From Hypoxylon rubiginosum (lineage: Eukaryota > Ascomycota > Sordariomycetes > Xylariales > Hypoxylaceae), in the NCBI GenBank assembly GCA_902806565.1, contig CADCXA010000032.1, forward strand, positions 658,539 through 722,538: a stretch of 64,000 nt of DNA, written 5' to 3'. A program made the position numbers and the translations under genes. The notes under the pieces were generated by a model. The model was not told the origin of the DNA and made no database searches. It saw only the letters and a list, made by a program, of their open reading frames with translations. Shown piece by piece: positions 11,480 to 23,408 of this stretch. Position 1 is the first letter of the stretch, and each line of letters opens with the position of its first letter.

Positions 11480-11621
11480 GATGCTAGTGTTTTAGGATGC
11501 TCTCTGCCTACCACCCGCTCCGTCGTTCCTACTGTTCTTTGGTATTATGTACTTGTTAATTCGCCGTCGACATCTTCTGTTGCGATCTGATGGACCCAAG
11601 TTGTCATACGTCGAATCAACC

Positions 11622-12512
11622 TCAGTCCTCATCATCAATCTTCAATTGCACCCCGACGTCCTTGGCGGCTTGCTTGCACTGGGCGTAATACTCATGCAGC
11701 CGTACCCGATGTCCCACATTACCGTCAATGCAGAAAAACTCCATCCCGATGACTTCATCAACCTCCTCGCCGGTGATACGCTGCAACTCGGATGTCTCGG
11801 TCTCGTCGATCAGCCAGACAGTAGTTTCTCCGCCCGGCAGCGGATACCCCAGCGCCGCACCAATAGCGTCCTCGCGGTTTCGTTGGCCTGGGTGAGGCAG
11901 CAGGAAGATATCTTCGACGCTGTTCCATTTCTCCGATTGCTTATCGGCGAAGATCCATGAGTTCTTGAAGCCAGGGTGCCCGAGCTGCTCCGTTAAGACG
12001 TCGTGGGCGAGATATCGAAGGGTGAAGCCGTAGGACTCGAGCTCGAATTGTTCCATCATAGGAGCGAGACACTGTAGCACCATACCGTTGATAAGCTCCT
12101 CGCCGGCGTTCATTCCTGCGAGGGTGCACGGTTTCTTGCCCTTGAGGGTCAGGAAGATCTCGAAGTAGTGGCGCAGCTGCGAAGCCGCGTACCAGCCCGG
12201 AGCGTCAGGGTCCTTGGTGATCGAACGCACCTTCTCGTTGTCGAATGCAAGTAGGTAGGCTCGCTCTGCGTCGCGAAACATCTCGAAGGCTGCCTTGATG
12301 CGAGAATGAAAGTTGTCGTCTCGTGCTCTGATCTGGGTTGCGGGCTGATGTTGATCATCGAGGCCTTGATACACTTCTCTGACTGTCTTCTTCTCGACTA
12401 CCATGTCCTCGGGCAGGAAGGCTTTGATTTGTGCTGTTAGCTTCTTGAGGCCAATGCCGGGGTTTTCGCTCCGCAGAGCTCTGATCATCTCTCTCAGGGC
12501 GATGTTAGCCAT
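11622..12512 (-). CDS. Hypothetical protein, 296 aa
   Basis: Single-exon gene with its first in-frame ATG at 12512 (MANIALREMIRAL). I do not recognise a named family. The N-terminal 50 residues (GLKKLTAQIKAFLP, then KKTVREVYQGL) look like a short helical module of the kind preceding various fungal domains. The rest is a mixed alpha/beta sequence rich in aromatic and acidic residues (GFKNSWIFADKQSEKW, GYPLPGGETTVWLIDE) and ends in KIDDED. No signal peptide or membrane segment. Codon use looks normal and the frame is uninterrupted, so it is probably a real gene. Confidence 0.65.
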   Translation of the reverse strand: MANIALREMIRALRSENPGIGLKKLTAQIKAFLPEDMVVEKKTVREVYQGLDDQHQPATQIRARDDNFHSRIKAAFEMFRDAERAYLLAFDNEKVRSITKDPDAPGWYAASQLRHYFEIFLTLKGKKPCTLAGMNAGEELINGMVLQCLAPMMEQFELESYGFTLRYLAHDVLTEQLGHPGFKNSWIFADKQSEKWNSVEDIFLLPHPGQRNREDAIGAALGYPLPGGETTVWLIDETETSELQRITGEEVDEVIGMEFFCIDGNVGHRVRLHEYYAQCKQAAKDVGVQLKIDDED

Positions 12513-13459
12513 GTCGTTTGACTTTTGGCAAGTAGAGTTGGGTAATCTGGAATGATGGAGAATGGAGAAATTCTGCAAGTCTCAAGAATTGAGTATTTCG
12601 TAAACATGCAGTTGTTGTTCGGAAAAGGAACTGGCGTTTGCGTGGCGTTTGCAAAGGAACCACAGCTTTTGCGTTTGGACGGGTACCTACGGCGGTTGCT
12701 CCGGTACCAGCGATCTCAAGGTACTTATTTTAGGCACCAATTTCCAAGTTAACTACCAGACCTACGACCCCTTTGAGTCTGCTCTTTGCCGGTCGGTCTA
12801 AGAACGAGATATTGAAAGCATGTCTTCGCTCTCGGAATCCACTTTGTTCATTATCAGACTCTCTGTTAGAGTCTTGCAAGAGGATTGTAGAAGCTGCGAA
12901 GCGAGCCGCCCAGTTTCTATGCGATCGAACAAGTGGGGTTGTGTCCAGTGTCTTTTCCCATGAACAGACACCACGGACTCGACAAAAAAAGGCTTGATGG
13001 TCTATGATGCCGGTAGTTCCGTAGTCAACAAGACATTCATGGGAGGACATTCATGGGTTCTGAATGAAAAATTGCAGGGAAGTTGGGATCAAGCTGTAGT
13101 GCCATACAAAATTACTGCGAAAAGATACAGGAACTGGTTTGGTCTGATGATAAGCCTTGGCCATCATTTGGCCTCCAAGCTTCTCGATGTATCCAAGGTG
13201 AGGCATGCACTACTTATTACTCTGAGGACTTAGCTCATAGTATTGGTAGTCTTAGTCGGTCGTAAAATGATTGTATTTGTTGGCTCGTTGCATGCCTAGG
13301 TACTCAACTTCTAGACTATCAGGACTAACTCCATGTTGTATGCCCTCCTTATTTCCAGATCATTCATCATCTCTTCCTGGCATTAAACCGAGGCAAGCTA
13401 AGAAATCCCTCTTAGAGTAGAAAATAGAATGGCATCTTACAGATGCGTTACGTACATAC
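12513..13459. other. Intergenic region between hypothetical and NLR gene
   Basis: No gene supported. Frames of 74-106 codons on both strands have no domain signal and no good splice partners. Confidence 0.45.
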
Positions 13460-15965
13460 CTAGCGAAGAAAAGATGGGACAAGGGTATCGAATGCCTCAG
13501 CAGTAAGATCGGTATCGTACGGAAATGTAGTGATTGTACTTCGCAACCGTATGGCCTCTGTTCTTTTCTCGGCTGCTTCGTCACCCCTGCCCATATCCTC
13601 AAGTATCTGGGACATCTTGAACATTGATCTCGCAATCATAGGGGTAGGCTCTAGACTAGTTTCGAATAACAGGACGGCTCTTCGAAGATGGTCCCTATCG
13701 TCTGTGTAAGCAAAATCAAAACTCCCATGGGTGCGGATTATATTTGGTTGCATACAAAGCTTCCTCCAAGTTGCCCTCCCTATGAAGGAAAGTTGCCATC
13801 TTGTGTAGACCTAACCCGGTCTTAAACTCACGGGGCGTGACGGCTTCGCAAATCTCCAAGGAAGCTCGAGATGCTTCCCTGGCTTCGCTCAGTCTGTTCT
13901 GGGCCTCCCTCACCAAAGCCAAATAGGACAGTCCTCTGAACGTAGGTCAGTTCCGAAGGATAACTCTGACGGACGCCCATACGTGAAGATTGTTGCAAAG
14001 AGGAGAAACTTACTGGCCGTATTTTTGGGATAATTTGCCGCTCGTCTTCTCGAACAAGGCGAGGCCTTTCTCCACGTACGTAGACGCCAAGTCCAACTTG
14101 CCCATCTTCCAGTAGCATAGACCCAAGTCAAGATAGGCGAGAGCAGTGGGAGAGCCATCATGTTTCCCACTCTTCTGGCCGGCCTCGTGAATTCTCACTG
14201 CTATCAGATTAGAATTCAACGACTCTTCGAGGCATCCAGCTTCCATGTACACAATCCCGACGGAGAAAAATGTGTTGCCCAAAAGGGGATCCAATTGGTC
14301 CAGTAATCGCTTTCGTATCTCCAGCACCCTTTCACAGAGCTCTAGGCTTTCCGCTATTCGATTGCATTCGAATCGCACACCAGCTAAATTGAAAAGGACA
14401 GCTGCCAGAGTCAACTGTGCTTCCTCAGTGTCCGGGCAGACTGCCTGAGCAGTCTTGATCAAAGGTTCCGCTTCTGAAAACAGACCGCATTCTACCATGA
14501 ACCTGTACATTGTAAGCATCCTTGATGATATTTGATACGTATAATAAGAATTACAGCACAGTTAGGCAGCCGGACACGACGGGATTGAAGACTTACCAAG
14601 TACACGCGCTTAGTAGGCTTGCCAACTCGGCGTCTTTTCGACCTTCGTTGAACAGTTCTCGTGATCGACGACATATGAACATAACGTGCGGCGAGTACTT
14701 TATGCACCGACTCCGGTCTTGCCAAATGGGTTTGCCTTCAACCTGACGAGGAAATTTTCGGTTCAAGAGAGATAGGACCTGGCTGAAGGTGGCAATCTGA
14801 GTCTCTTTGCTCATTTCCGAAAATGCAACGGTTTGTACTAGCCTATGAACACTTATATGATCATCGGTTTGTGAGATGAGGCCGGCTTGGCAAAGTCCAT
14901 TCAAGGCATCGTAAAGGCTAGTGACATTTGTCAGAATGGAAGGACATAGATATCATAGCAAAAATGAACTTACTCGAATTCTGTCTCAACTTGGATTCGC
15001 GTCTGTCCGTCGTCAAAATTCGAGTGAAGAAGCTCATTTGGAATATCATCGGGATCGAAATAGCAAAGAGCCCTCAAGACTGTTTTCATATCCCCCTCTA
15101 AGTCATCAGTACCTAGAGAAAGCGGCTGCAATGCTGTGGGGATATTCATCAGTGCAGTACTTTGTCCGATAGATCCTTGTTGCTGATTGCTGATAGAGGT
15201 TCGGGAAGCGTCTGATATCCAGGTGCATTCGATTGATGTAACCGCCAATGTGGTATAATGCTAAAGGAAGACCTTCCCACTCTTCCAGGACTGCTTCCAT
15301 CTCCTCGTCGTGTTCCTTTGCCCTGTCTTCACCGCAAACCTTGTAAAATAAGTCTCTAGACTCCTTTCGGCTCAATGGTGGAAGGTTCAAAGAAACAGAA
15401 TCGCGGAATTCCGAAACGTACGGATTCCTGCTTGTGATAATGATGTGACCATTTCCACCTATGGGCCAAAAGTCTTCCAAATGCTAGGCATCGGTAACGT
15501 TATCAAAGACAGCAAGCCAGCGTTTTTCTAAGTGGAATTAGCACCAATGATCACATCTTCCAAAGACCGCCTACCTGTCGTTCTCAGCCAAGAGACCAAC
15601 AGCTGAGCGTTTCTGCTAGGTTCCGCCTCTATAGATGCCCCATTAAGCTTGATCTTGACCGCATAGCTTGATAGCGCGTCTTCGGTATTTGTACGAGTGT
15701 TTGCCACGACCCAAATGCAAGCAAAGTACTCTTTGCTGAATAGCTTGCAATATTGGGCTGCTAACTGAGTCTTTCCCATTCCAGGCAAACCGTGAACGCA
15801 GATAACAGACGGGTATTGAAGTGTGGAGTGAAGCTGATCGCGGATGTATCGAATGCTTTCCCGGCGTCCATGAAAGTATTTGTTAACGCTGACTGGAATA
15901 TCCTGATTCAAAAGTAGTGTAGGACTGGAGGTTGGTGTAGCATGAGACATTATGTCTTCCATCAT
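13460..15965 (-). pseudogene. NB-ARC/TPR NLR-like (STAND) gene, disrupted
   Basis: Fungal NOD-like receptor architecture; relatives act in non-self recognition and programmed cell death. Exons (reverse strand): 15965-15575, 15527-14974, 14917-14597, 14520-14014, 13935-13756, 13694-13460, all with good GT-AG introns. The Walker A is GLPGMGKTQLA, kinase 2 is RWLAVFDNV, RNBS-B is IIITSRNP and the GxP motif is GLPLAL. A winged-helix part (ALCYFDPDDIPNELL) is followed by TPR units, for example FNLAGVRFECNRIAESLELC and LGLCYWKMGKLDLAS. Two lesions are present. TAG at 15486-15484 lies in the sequence DNVTDA-stop-HLEDFWP, where CAG would fit. A frameshift near 15115 lies between SIAAAFS and LGTDDLEGD, and exon 2 is one base out of phase as a result. 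Undamaged length would be about 730 residues. The protein starts directly at NB-ARC, without an N-terminal effector domain. Confidence 0.75.
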
Positions 15966-16976
15966 GGGCGAGGCGAGTACCTATTCACTCTATGTGTGTC
16001 CTGAGGAATGCTAAAACAGGTAGGATTAACAATTGAGTTGCTAATTCTGCAAATAGGCGAAGTACAAAACTTGACGAAGATGGATTCCTCGCTGTACTAT
16101 TGAAGATGGGGGATCAGTAGTAGTTGCGAGAAGTGGTGGAGAAAACGCTTTATTCCAGAGAGCCCCAGAACTCTCGGTTTAGTAGATACCTAGGTAGATA
16201 TATAGAAATGCATGTCCTATGTCGCCTCAAACTAAGAGTCAGGAGATGACACATAATGGCAGTTGAGATGGAAAGTTGGTCAATTTCACCCTATGATGTC
16301 CTACCATTATGACGGAGGGAGCAGACCAAGGGTTTCGAATCAAGGAAAGATGCGTCAGACTAACAGTCCCAAGTGTCAGCGCCAGAATATAGGATTCATC
16401 TTGCGACTTTCGTACCTAGCGTGTTGGTTATCCGGCCAAGGTAACTTACTGTAAGCTCCCTTCCTAGTTGTACCGAGACAGCCAGCTAGGAACCTAGTCA
16501 TTCTCATCCGAGCCTGAACCGGGTGATTCATCATCCTTAGTAGCCCTGTGGAAAGACAAAGTCCTAGGTAGATTCGATGGAAGACGCGCCACTACCACGC
16601 ACACGTCGAATATCGGTGGAAGAAGATGCTATTTTAACACAGAGCCGACTGAATATGTACTCTAATTATGGACGTGGCGGTGTCCCTTGCTTACTCTGAG
16701 TTGTTTGCTGCTTTATTCAATTGCATCGTAGGCGGATAGCCCCTGACCCCTAACCCCTATTTCAGCCACAAACTACGCCAAGCCACATATGTACCGCCAC
16801 ATCAGATAAGGGGAGGCGCTCAAAAACTCAATGTCGTCACTTGTTCATATCCAACCTTGGTGGCTCAATTGAACCATTCATCTCTCCCCTCGAATATTCC
16901 TGCTCTAGTATCGCATAGAAGGAATTCTAAGAAAGCAAATTCTAGGATTAGAACAATATTCGGTTCGGGATGAGGC
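15966..16976. other. Intergenic region between NLR and J-protein genes
   Basis: Divergent promoter region of about 1 kb with no gene supported. It contains ATACCTAGGTAGA near 16185. This is the border between the damaged accessory stretch and the conserved core. Confidence 0.5.
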
Positions 16977-18078
16977 ATGCCATTCCGCTGCGCGTCGTCC
17001 CCCTTAATTACAGCTCATCCGCGCCAATGTCTCCTCCGGCTCTATCAATACGTTCTTCCCGTTCAACAGACTGCGACGGCGTCTTCGAACCATGCAGACC
17101 GTGGCGGGCGGCGGCGGCGGTTACACAGCACCGCAAGCCTACAAGATGAGCAGATAGACAACTCGACAAACCACTACGAGACGCTAAAGCTACACCCGGG
17201 CGCCACGCCCACTGATATTAAGAAGTAAGTGACTGTCTAACCCGCTTCTCTACTCCTCTCACCTACCTTGGTAGTCAATCAGTTCGTCTAGCCATTCACC
17301 CAGCTTCACCAACTAACCCCCTGCTACTAGATCATTCTATACCCTCTCCAAAACCCACCACCCCGACCACAACCCTTCGAACCCGCACGCGGCGCGGCGC
17401 TTCATGCGCATCAGCGAGGCGTACTCGATCCTCTCCATCCCCGCGAAGCGCGCGGCATACGACCGAGACACGCTGCGCCTACAGTCCTCCCCGTCTCACG
17501 GACACGGCCAGCACGGGCGCCAGCACGGCTCGTACAGCAGCACGGGTCCCGCCGGCGGGCGCCCCGCATCCGGGCTGAGCAGGCGGCGCGGCACGTTCCA
17601 GGGACCGCCGCCGAGCTTCTTTCGCAGCGGGGGGTGGGGCGCACAGGGCACGAAGCGACGGGCTGCGCACGAGGAGAGTACCGGCGGTTCTTCCTCCCAT
17701 CCCTCCTCGTCAGCCGGGACCGGTAGTCAACAAAGCGCTTCAGGAACAGGGACGGAGACGGGAGCGGGAACTGCGGGCGGTATGGGCCCGGGGCAAGACC
17801 CGTTCGGTCACGGAGCCGAGGTGCCACACTTTGACCGGTTATCGCACGAACGCACGGGCCGGCACATCGATCGCCGGCGGGCGGCGCGGCAGGCGGCACA
17901 GCATATGGGAGGAGAGCATGTCAACATTGAGCCCGAGCGGGGCATGGCCGGCATGTTTTTCATCATCGGTGGCGTTCTAGTGCTTAGCATATTGAGCCCT
18001 CTTGCCATTGGTCGGGCATGGGGTAGCAGCGGTAATAACCAGGAGCGAAAGGGGAAGAGTAAGAAGACGGCGACATGA
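16977..18078 (+). CDS. Mitochondrial-type DnaJ (J-domain) membrane protein
   Basis: Class III J protein that would stimulate an Hsp70 partner. Two exons, 16977-17224 and 17331-18078, join in phase (331 residues). The N-terminus is Arg/Ser-rich without acidic residues and reads like a mitochondrial presequence (residues 1-55, RGGRRRRLHSTASLQ). The J domain spans about 66-135: NHYETLKLHPGATPTDIKK, the catalytic HPD at 93-95 (KTHHPDHNP), and SEAYSILSIPAKRAAYD. A long Gly/Ser/Thr-rich linker follows. One hydrophobic helix near the C-terminus (MFFIIGGVLVLSILSPLAI) is followed by a basic tail. Such proteins are usually mitochondrial inner-membrane proteins; the exact orthologue is uncertain. Convergent with the VDAC gene. 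Confidence 0.85.
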
Positions 18079-18450
18079 TACGAGTACCTTGCTTGTAGGT
18101 ATAGCAGATAGTCTTCGATCTGAGCAAAGGTAAAGACATAAAGACAGACATTAAGACGGGCTTAAAAAGCATAGACAGCTCACAGTATGAAGATCCAAAC
18201 ATGAAAGCTTTCTAAGAATTCGTGCTCATGCAAAATAATTACCATTTGGGCTGCATCGCATTTCCGAGAGGTCTAATCTACAGTCAAGAGAAATCCCCAC
18301 GTAAACGCGAAGAAGTCCGCTTGTTACCTTGTATAGAATAAGGTACAAATGGTGGTGGGAAAAAGGTATTGGTTGGGCATCTGCGTCCCGGGAATCCGTC
18401 TAGAACAAGTCCATAGCACTCCTTATTCCTCTATATCTCGGCTAAACAGT
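18079..18450. other. Convergent 3' region of J-protein and VDAC genes
   Basis: Shared downstream region of two convergent genes. Nothing but untranslated or terminator-type sequence is visible. Confidence 0.5.
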
Positions 18451-19991
18451 TTAGCTCTCGAAGGTGAAGCTGGTACCGACCTGCTTTCCATTAGTAGTTA
18501 GCTTTTAAATAACGCGCAGTTGACGAACCTTATGGGTGGCCTGGTCGAGCTTCTGGGTATCGAACGAGGCACCGAGACCTAGGTGGACACCGGGGCGGAG
18601 GAGAACGTTGTAGGAGACGGCAGCGACACCGCGGTCGTTAATCTTGGCCTAGTTTTCCTCGTAGTTAGTACGTGTCTCCGAGGCAGCAACCGATCGCAAC
18701 AGTAAGGGGGACGAACCTTGGCAAAGGAGATGGGGTCCAGGCGGTACTTGCTGGCGACCTCGAGGCCGACCGTGTTTCCGCTCTTGGAGTTCCAGGTAGC
18801 CTTGGCGCTGGCCTCGACCTGGCTGTTGACCTTGTGGTAGTAGCTGGCGGCGAAGACGCTCAAGTTGTCCGTGGCGGTGACGGCGGCGCTGTACTGGGGG
18901 GAGAGGTAGCCGACAGCGGCGCTGTAGCCGGTAATGGCGGCCTTCTGAACGTCGTAGCCGGCCGAGGCACCGGCGAGGAAACCCTCGTGACCGATAACGG
19001 CGTCGACGTTGGCGGTGGGGCCCTTGAGGAGGTCGAAGAAGGCTCGGCCGTGGAAGGCCGACTGCTTGAAGGTAAGGTTGAGCTTGACGCCCTTGTTCTG
19101 GGTGGCGGGCAGGAAAGAGAAGACGCTCTCGGCCTTGAGGCCCTTGGCGAGCGAGTCGGCGAGCTCCACCTTGGTGTCGAGGGCGTTGGCCGTGTTCCAG
19201 GTCTGGGTCAGGGTAAGGCCTGCGCGGCGGTACGTCGTTAGTATTAATCCACCATTTTGATGAGAGGCGAGAGCGAAGCTAAGGTGTGAAGTGCGAGAGC
19301 GCGGCACCGTGATCTGCGCCATGGTGGCTGAGTAGGAGAACGGACTGTTCCGGCGCTTGCGGGAGTTCTTCTTCTTCTTGATAGCATCTTGAGTGGGAAT
19401 GAGAGGTGTGGTGGTGGTGGTGGTGGTGGTGGTGGTGGTGGTAGATTTACCCAGCGACTTGTCCGTGTATTTGCCCTCGATCTGCAATTCGTCAAGCCCA
19501 AATGTCAGTCTCGGATGCGCCTCGCCATCGTCTTACCGTAGCTTGTAAGAAGTGGTAGACATGGACGTCCCACGTCCCGACATAGCTACCTAGGCCGCGA
19601 GGAACATTTCAGACATATCGGGGAGTACGTACGGCACCGCTAGTGGCCTTCTCGTGGCTGCTCTTGCCGGTGACCTTGAAAGCGACATTGTTGGGAGTGT
19701 TGCTTTTGATCTCGATGGTGCCGGCCGAGAGGTGGTAGAAATCCTTGTTCAGCAACTGCCAATTGTCAGGGTCAGGTTAGCTGTGCTCTGTGCTCCATGT
19801 TCTATGCTCCATGTTCTATGCTCCATGCTCTATGCTGTTTGCGCAAAAACAGCTCGAGATCAAGTCTGCGGGAAATTTGTTGACGTGTACAACAACAATG
19901 GCCGATATAGCTTCAATAACCACCATGTAAGAAGGGGTCCACTCACGTCATTTGCCGCCTTGGAAATATCAGCGAAAGCCGGAACAGACAT
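18451..19991 (-). CDS. por1: Mitochondrial outer-membrane porin VDAC
   Basis: Voltage-dependent anion channel, the main metabolite pore of the mitochondrial outer membrane. Six exons on the reverse strand: 19991-19947, 19755-19633, 19481-19451, 19219-18717, 18648-18529, 18480-18451. They join in phase to 283 residues, the canonical VDAC length. The start is MSVPAFADISKAAND, followed by LLNKDFYHLSAGTIEI. The closing strand and C-terminus are ATHKVGTSFTFES. The sequence has the alternating polar/hydrophobic pattern of a 19-strand barrel and an N-terminal helix. Intron 3 (19444-19220) is 225 nt, a multiple of three, and has no stop in frame; it carries a GGT/ACC microsatellite. The gene name follows Neurospora/yeast porin usage. 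Confidence 0.93.
19406..19442. repeat. (GTG)n microsatellite in VDAC intron 3
   Basis: About 12 GTG/GGT triplets in a row. On the gene's strand these read ACC and would encode polythreonine if the intron were retained. Confidence 0.95.
19792..19833. repeat. Three tandem 14-bp copies in VDAC intron 1
   Basis: The unit GCTCCATGTTCTAT occurs at 19792 and 19806 and, with one change, at 19820. It lies within the first intron of the porin gene. Confidence 0.9.
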
Positions 19992-20906
19992 CTTGGGCAG
20001 ATTACTGAGGGTGAGTCTTGTTGTTTGGATGGTGAGGTTAAAGACGGGAGGGCTGATAAGGGAAATGTGAAAAAAAGGGTTCAAGTGTGTGGTGTGGATT
20101 TCCCGATGAGACGAAACGAATCAATTGGAAGACGGGAAGATTGCGGGCTGAAAAGCTTCGTGGGACGGTTGTTTTTTTTTTCTTTTCCTCCTTCCCGGGT
20201 TCTATTCGGCATCGGATCCTTACATGTACCTACATGTACCTAGAGCAACAGGGTCCAGCAGGGTACCTAGCAGCTGGCAAATATCCTTGACGGCCTTGCG
20301 ACCACCTGGGACGTCCCCATTGGATTGACGATACAACTCACCTTATAGATTTAAACCCTGTCCACGTGCGGATTATGCACGCCAGGAGTGGCTTAAGGCA
20401 GATTGGCAGACCAAGGCAGCCTGGGCAGCTTAAGGCACATCGATCTATTCGATCTTGAGATTACTCGAGGGAAATGATTAATGCCGGCATTTTTGCATTG
20501 TCTACATCTGAAGAAGCGTATAAGTTCGTAGACGATGGGAATGATATGAAATATTATCTTATCCCCCCTTTGAGAGTTAACATGTCACATTACAAAACGA
20601 ATCATCGTGGTAGATCATCGATTGGTATTTTCGCCGGTCCCTTAGGTAGGTAGATGCTACGAAGTGCTTGACTGTAACCTATAAGCTACCTGCTACCAGG
20701 TAGGTAGGTGCCAAGTCTCACTTCGTCCCCCCCTAACTTGAAAGAAGCCAATCATCTCTCTTAATACTTGCTGAGGATTTCCCACAATGGCGCAATCCTG
20801 CATCACGCGAGACCATCTGAGGCTCAGCATTCGAATCTTTCTAGGTAACTAGCATTTCAACCCTCTCTGTCTCATGCTATTTGCCAAACATCATCAAGTC
20901 GTTGTC
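19992..20906. other. Intergenic region between VDAC and asparagine synthetase
   Basis: Promoter side of VDAC and downstream side of the asparagine synthetase gene. It contains a T-rich run (20168-20178) and several TAGGTAGGTA/TACCTAC motifs (about 20225-20275 and 20645-20710). No gene seen. Confidence 0.5.
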
Positions 20907-23408
20907 TTATGCTGTGTTGTACTTGGCCACATGCGTTGAGATAGCTCTGGATTCTCATATTAGCGACCCTGATATTACTCTAGACACGGAAGGAATATTT
21001 GGGGCGATAATGACTTACCGTCCACTGGGATCGGACTGTTTCGACCAGGTCGGCGTCCATCGCATCACGGTGGAAGCGCAATGAGACGGGAAGTGCTCGT
21101 CAAACATCAAGCGATACCAATAACTATTTTACACAAATTAGCACGACATCACAGAGATGACGGCGACGGTGACGGTAACGATGACGATGACGATGTCACT
21201 TACGCTTCCTTGGTATCGGGAATGTCATCTCCCCATTGGGGCTTGGGGTTCTTCATCATCTCGTCCGTTACGTGAATCTCGGCGTTGTCCTTGAGCGCGT
21301 CGATCCAGCCGTAGCCAACACCATCCGAAAACTGCTCCTTCTGTCTCCAGAGAATCTCGTCCGGTAGGTAGGGCTCTGCGCTAGGGTCGTCCGAGGTGTC
21401 AAACGCCTTCCGGAGGACCCACTTCTCGATCCTGTCCTTCGTGATCATCTTCTCCTGAGGGTCAATGTTCATGCAGGCTTCGAGGAACTAGCGGAAAGGT
21501 TAGCAAAAGGCGACACGCTGACCACCATATAGGGGCGTCGTAGTTGAACGCACCTCCTTGTCGAGGAAGGGCACTCGAGCTTCGAGACCCCATGCCGAAG
21601 TCGACTTGTTGGCTCGCAGACAGTCGGAAAGGTGTAGGTTCTTGACTCGGCGAACCGTCTCCTCGTGGAAAGCCTTCTTGTCCGGGGCGGCGTGGAAATA
21701 CAGGTAGCCACCGAAAATCTCGTCGCTTCCCTCGCCGCTAAGTACCATCTTGACACCCATAGCCTTGATCTTTCTCGAAAGCAGATACATGGGAGTCGAG
21801 GCACGAATTGTCGTTACGTCGTACGTCTCGAGGTGGTAGATGACGTCCGATAGCGCGTTGAGGCCATCCTCGACCGTGAAAGTCATGACGTGGTGTTTCG
21901 TGCCTAGGAACTTGGCCACCTTCTTAGCAGCCTCGTTGTCGGGAGAACCGGGCAGACCGATAGAAAACGAGTTGAGCTGCGGTAGGTACGTTACTGTCGA
22001 GAGCGTGTTGTCATCGTCGATACCCACGAGACCCTCACCCTTGTCGGGGTTGTCCGTCAGCTCCGTAGCGGTACCGTTAGCAACGGCCAACGATGCCTTC
22101 TTTAGACGCAGGGTCTCTCGTTGGGCGATAGACGCAACCAGACTCGAATCAAGACCGCCCGACAGTAGCACGCCGTAAGGAACCTCGGCCATCAGCCGCT
22201 TTCTTACAGACTTCTCTAGCGTCTCCCGAACGAGCTTCAGATCTAGGGGAGTCTCCGGAATTTTCGATCCATCCCACCAGGTTGGTTGGAAATACCGAAT
22301 GGTCTCGTTGGTCTTGGTATCGTGAACATGTCCGGGAGGAAAGGAACGAATCTTATCGCAGACCGAATGCAAGCACTTTAACTCTGAAGCGTAGTAGCTA
22401 GTGTTGGGCTCCTTGGAGGACCAACCCTGGTACAACGTCGTGATACCGATGGGGTCGCGGGCGGCGATCGTTCGGTCGAGGTTCTTGTCGTACAGGACGA
22501 ACGAGAACATACCATCGAGGTACTTGGGAGCGTCGACGCCATATTCCATATACTGCAAGTTCATTAGATTATGTTCCACGTACGAGGCATCGAACATTGC
22601 TCGCAGAGTCTTCTTACCAATGGAATGATGACCTCGCAATCGGAAGCGGTCTTGAAGTGGTAGGGTGTCTTGAGGTTCTTTCGGATCAGACGATGGTTGT
22701 AGATCTCACCGTTGACGGCGAGGATGATAGTCTCGTCGGCGTTGGTCAGAGGTTGGGCGCCGGACTCTGCAATGGTGTTAGCGAGAAGGTCTCGAGTGTA
22801 CATATGTAGTGTCATAGGTAGGAGGAAAGGGGCAGCTACGTACCAACACCGACGATGCTCAATCGCTCATGGCAAAGGACTAGAGGCGCATTAGTGAAGA
22901 GGAGCTTCTTTTACAGCTGCAGTGCTGCGAATCAAAGGTTGTCATACTTGTGTTCTTGCAGATGACGCTGCCACCTAGAAAGCGCAAAGCAGCCAGTCAG
23001 TCAGTGTCTAATAATGCCATCGGTAAGCTGTGGAAACGAAGGTGACTTACTCCAGTCGGGGCCTCTGTGTCGAATCCTGCGTAGAATGGGTCAATTGATG
23101 TTGTAGAGGTGGAATATAGGTAATACATACTGCTTGGCCAGCTTCAAAGCCGTCGGCTTGAATTTCTGGACGTCGGGATGACTAGGCGCAAACTACATCA
23201 GTACGTGTTGATGGTATCACGAGTAGTAAATGATAATTTTTGGTGGGGTTGACGCCGTTGCGACTTGCCCCTCCATAGGATCTCGCCATAGGATCTCTGC
23301 ATTGGCTCTCCATTGGATTTCTCCATTGGATTTCTCCATTGGATCTGTAGAGTAGAAACTGTACAGTAAACAGTAAACTTACCAGTGGCAGGCAAATATA
23401 CCACACAT
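20907..23408 (-). CDS. Asparagine synthetase (glutamine-hydrolysing)
   Basis: Converts aspartate, glutamine and ATP to asparagine. Ten exons on the reverse strand: 23408-23383, 23181-23131, 23076-23051, 22974-22948, 22879-22844, 22766-22618, 22552-21554, 21487-21204, 21123-21019, 20946-20907. All join in phase to 580 residues, typical of AsnB-type enzymes. It begins [13 protein letters not shown], giving the catalytic Cys2 of the class II glutaminase domain; [18 protein letters not shown] and AVNGEIYNH follow. The synthetase domain has the pyrophosphate loop [12 protein letters not shown] and [12 protein letters not shown]. It ends [12 protein letters not shown]. Intron 1 is about 200 bp and contains an imperfect repeat of TCTCCATTGGAT. 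Cytosolic. Confidence 0.95.

Noticed and set aside
12994..13265. Overlapping plus-strand frames of 60-79 codons
   Set aside because: No domain, no splice partner, and several overlapping frames of similar length suggest chance.
18672..19241. 189-codon plus-strand frame rich in Gly, Val and Glu
   Set aside because: Antisense shadow of the VDAC main exon, caused by its codon bias.
20881..21084. Plus-strand frame of 67 codons
   Set aside because: It starts with TTG and lies antisense over the last two exons of asparagine synthetase.
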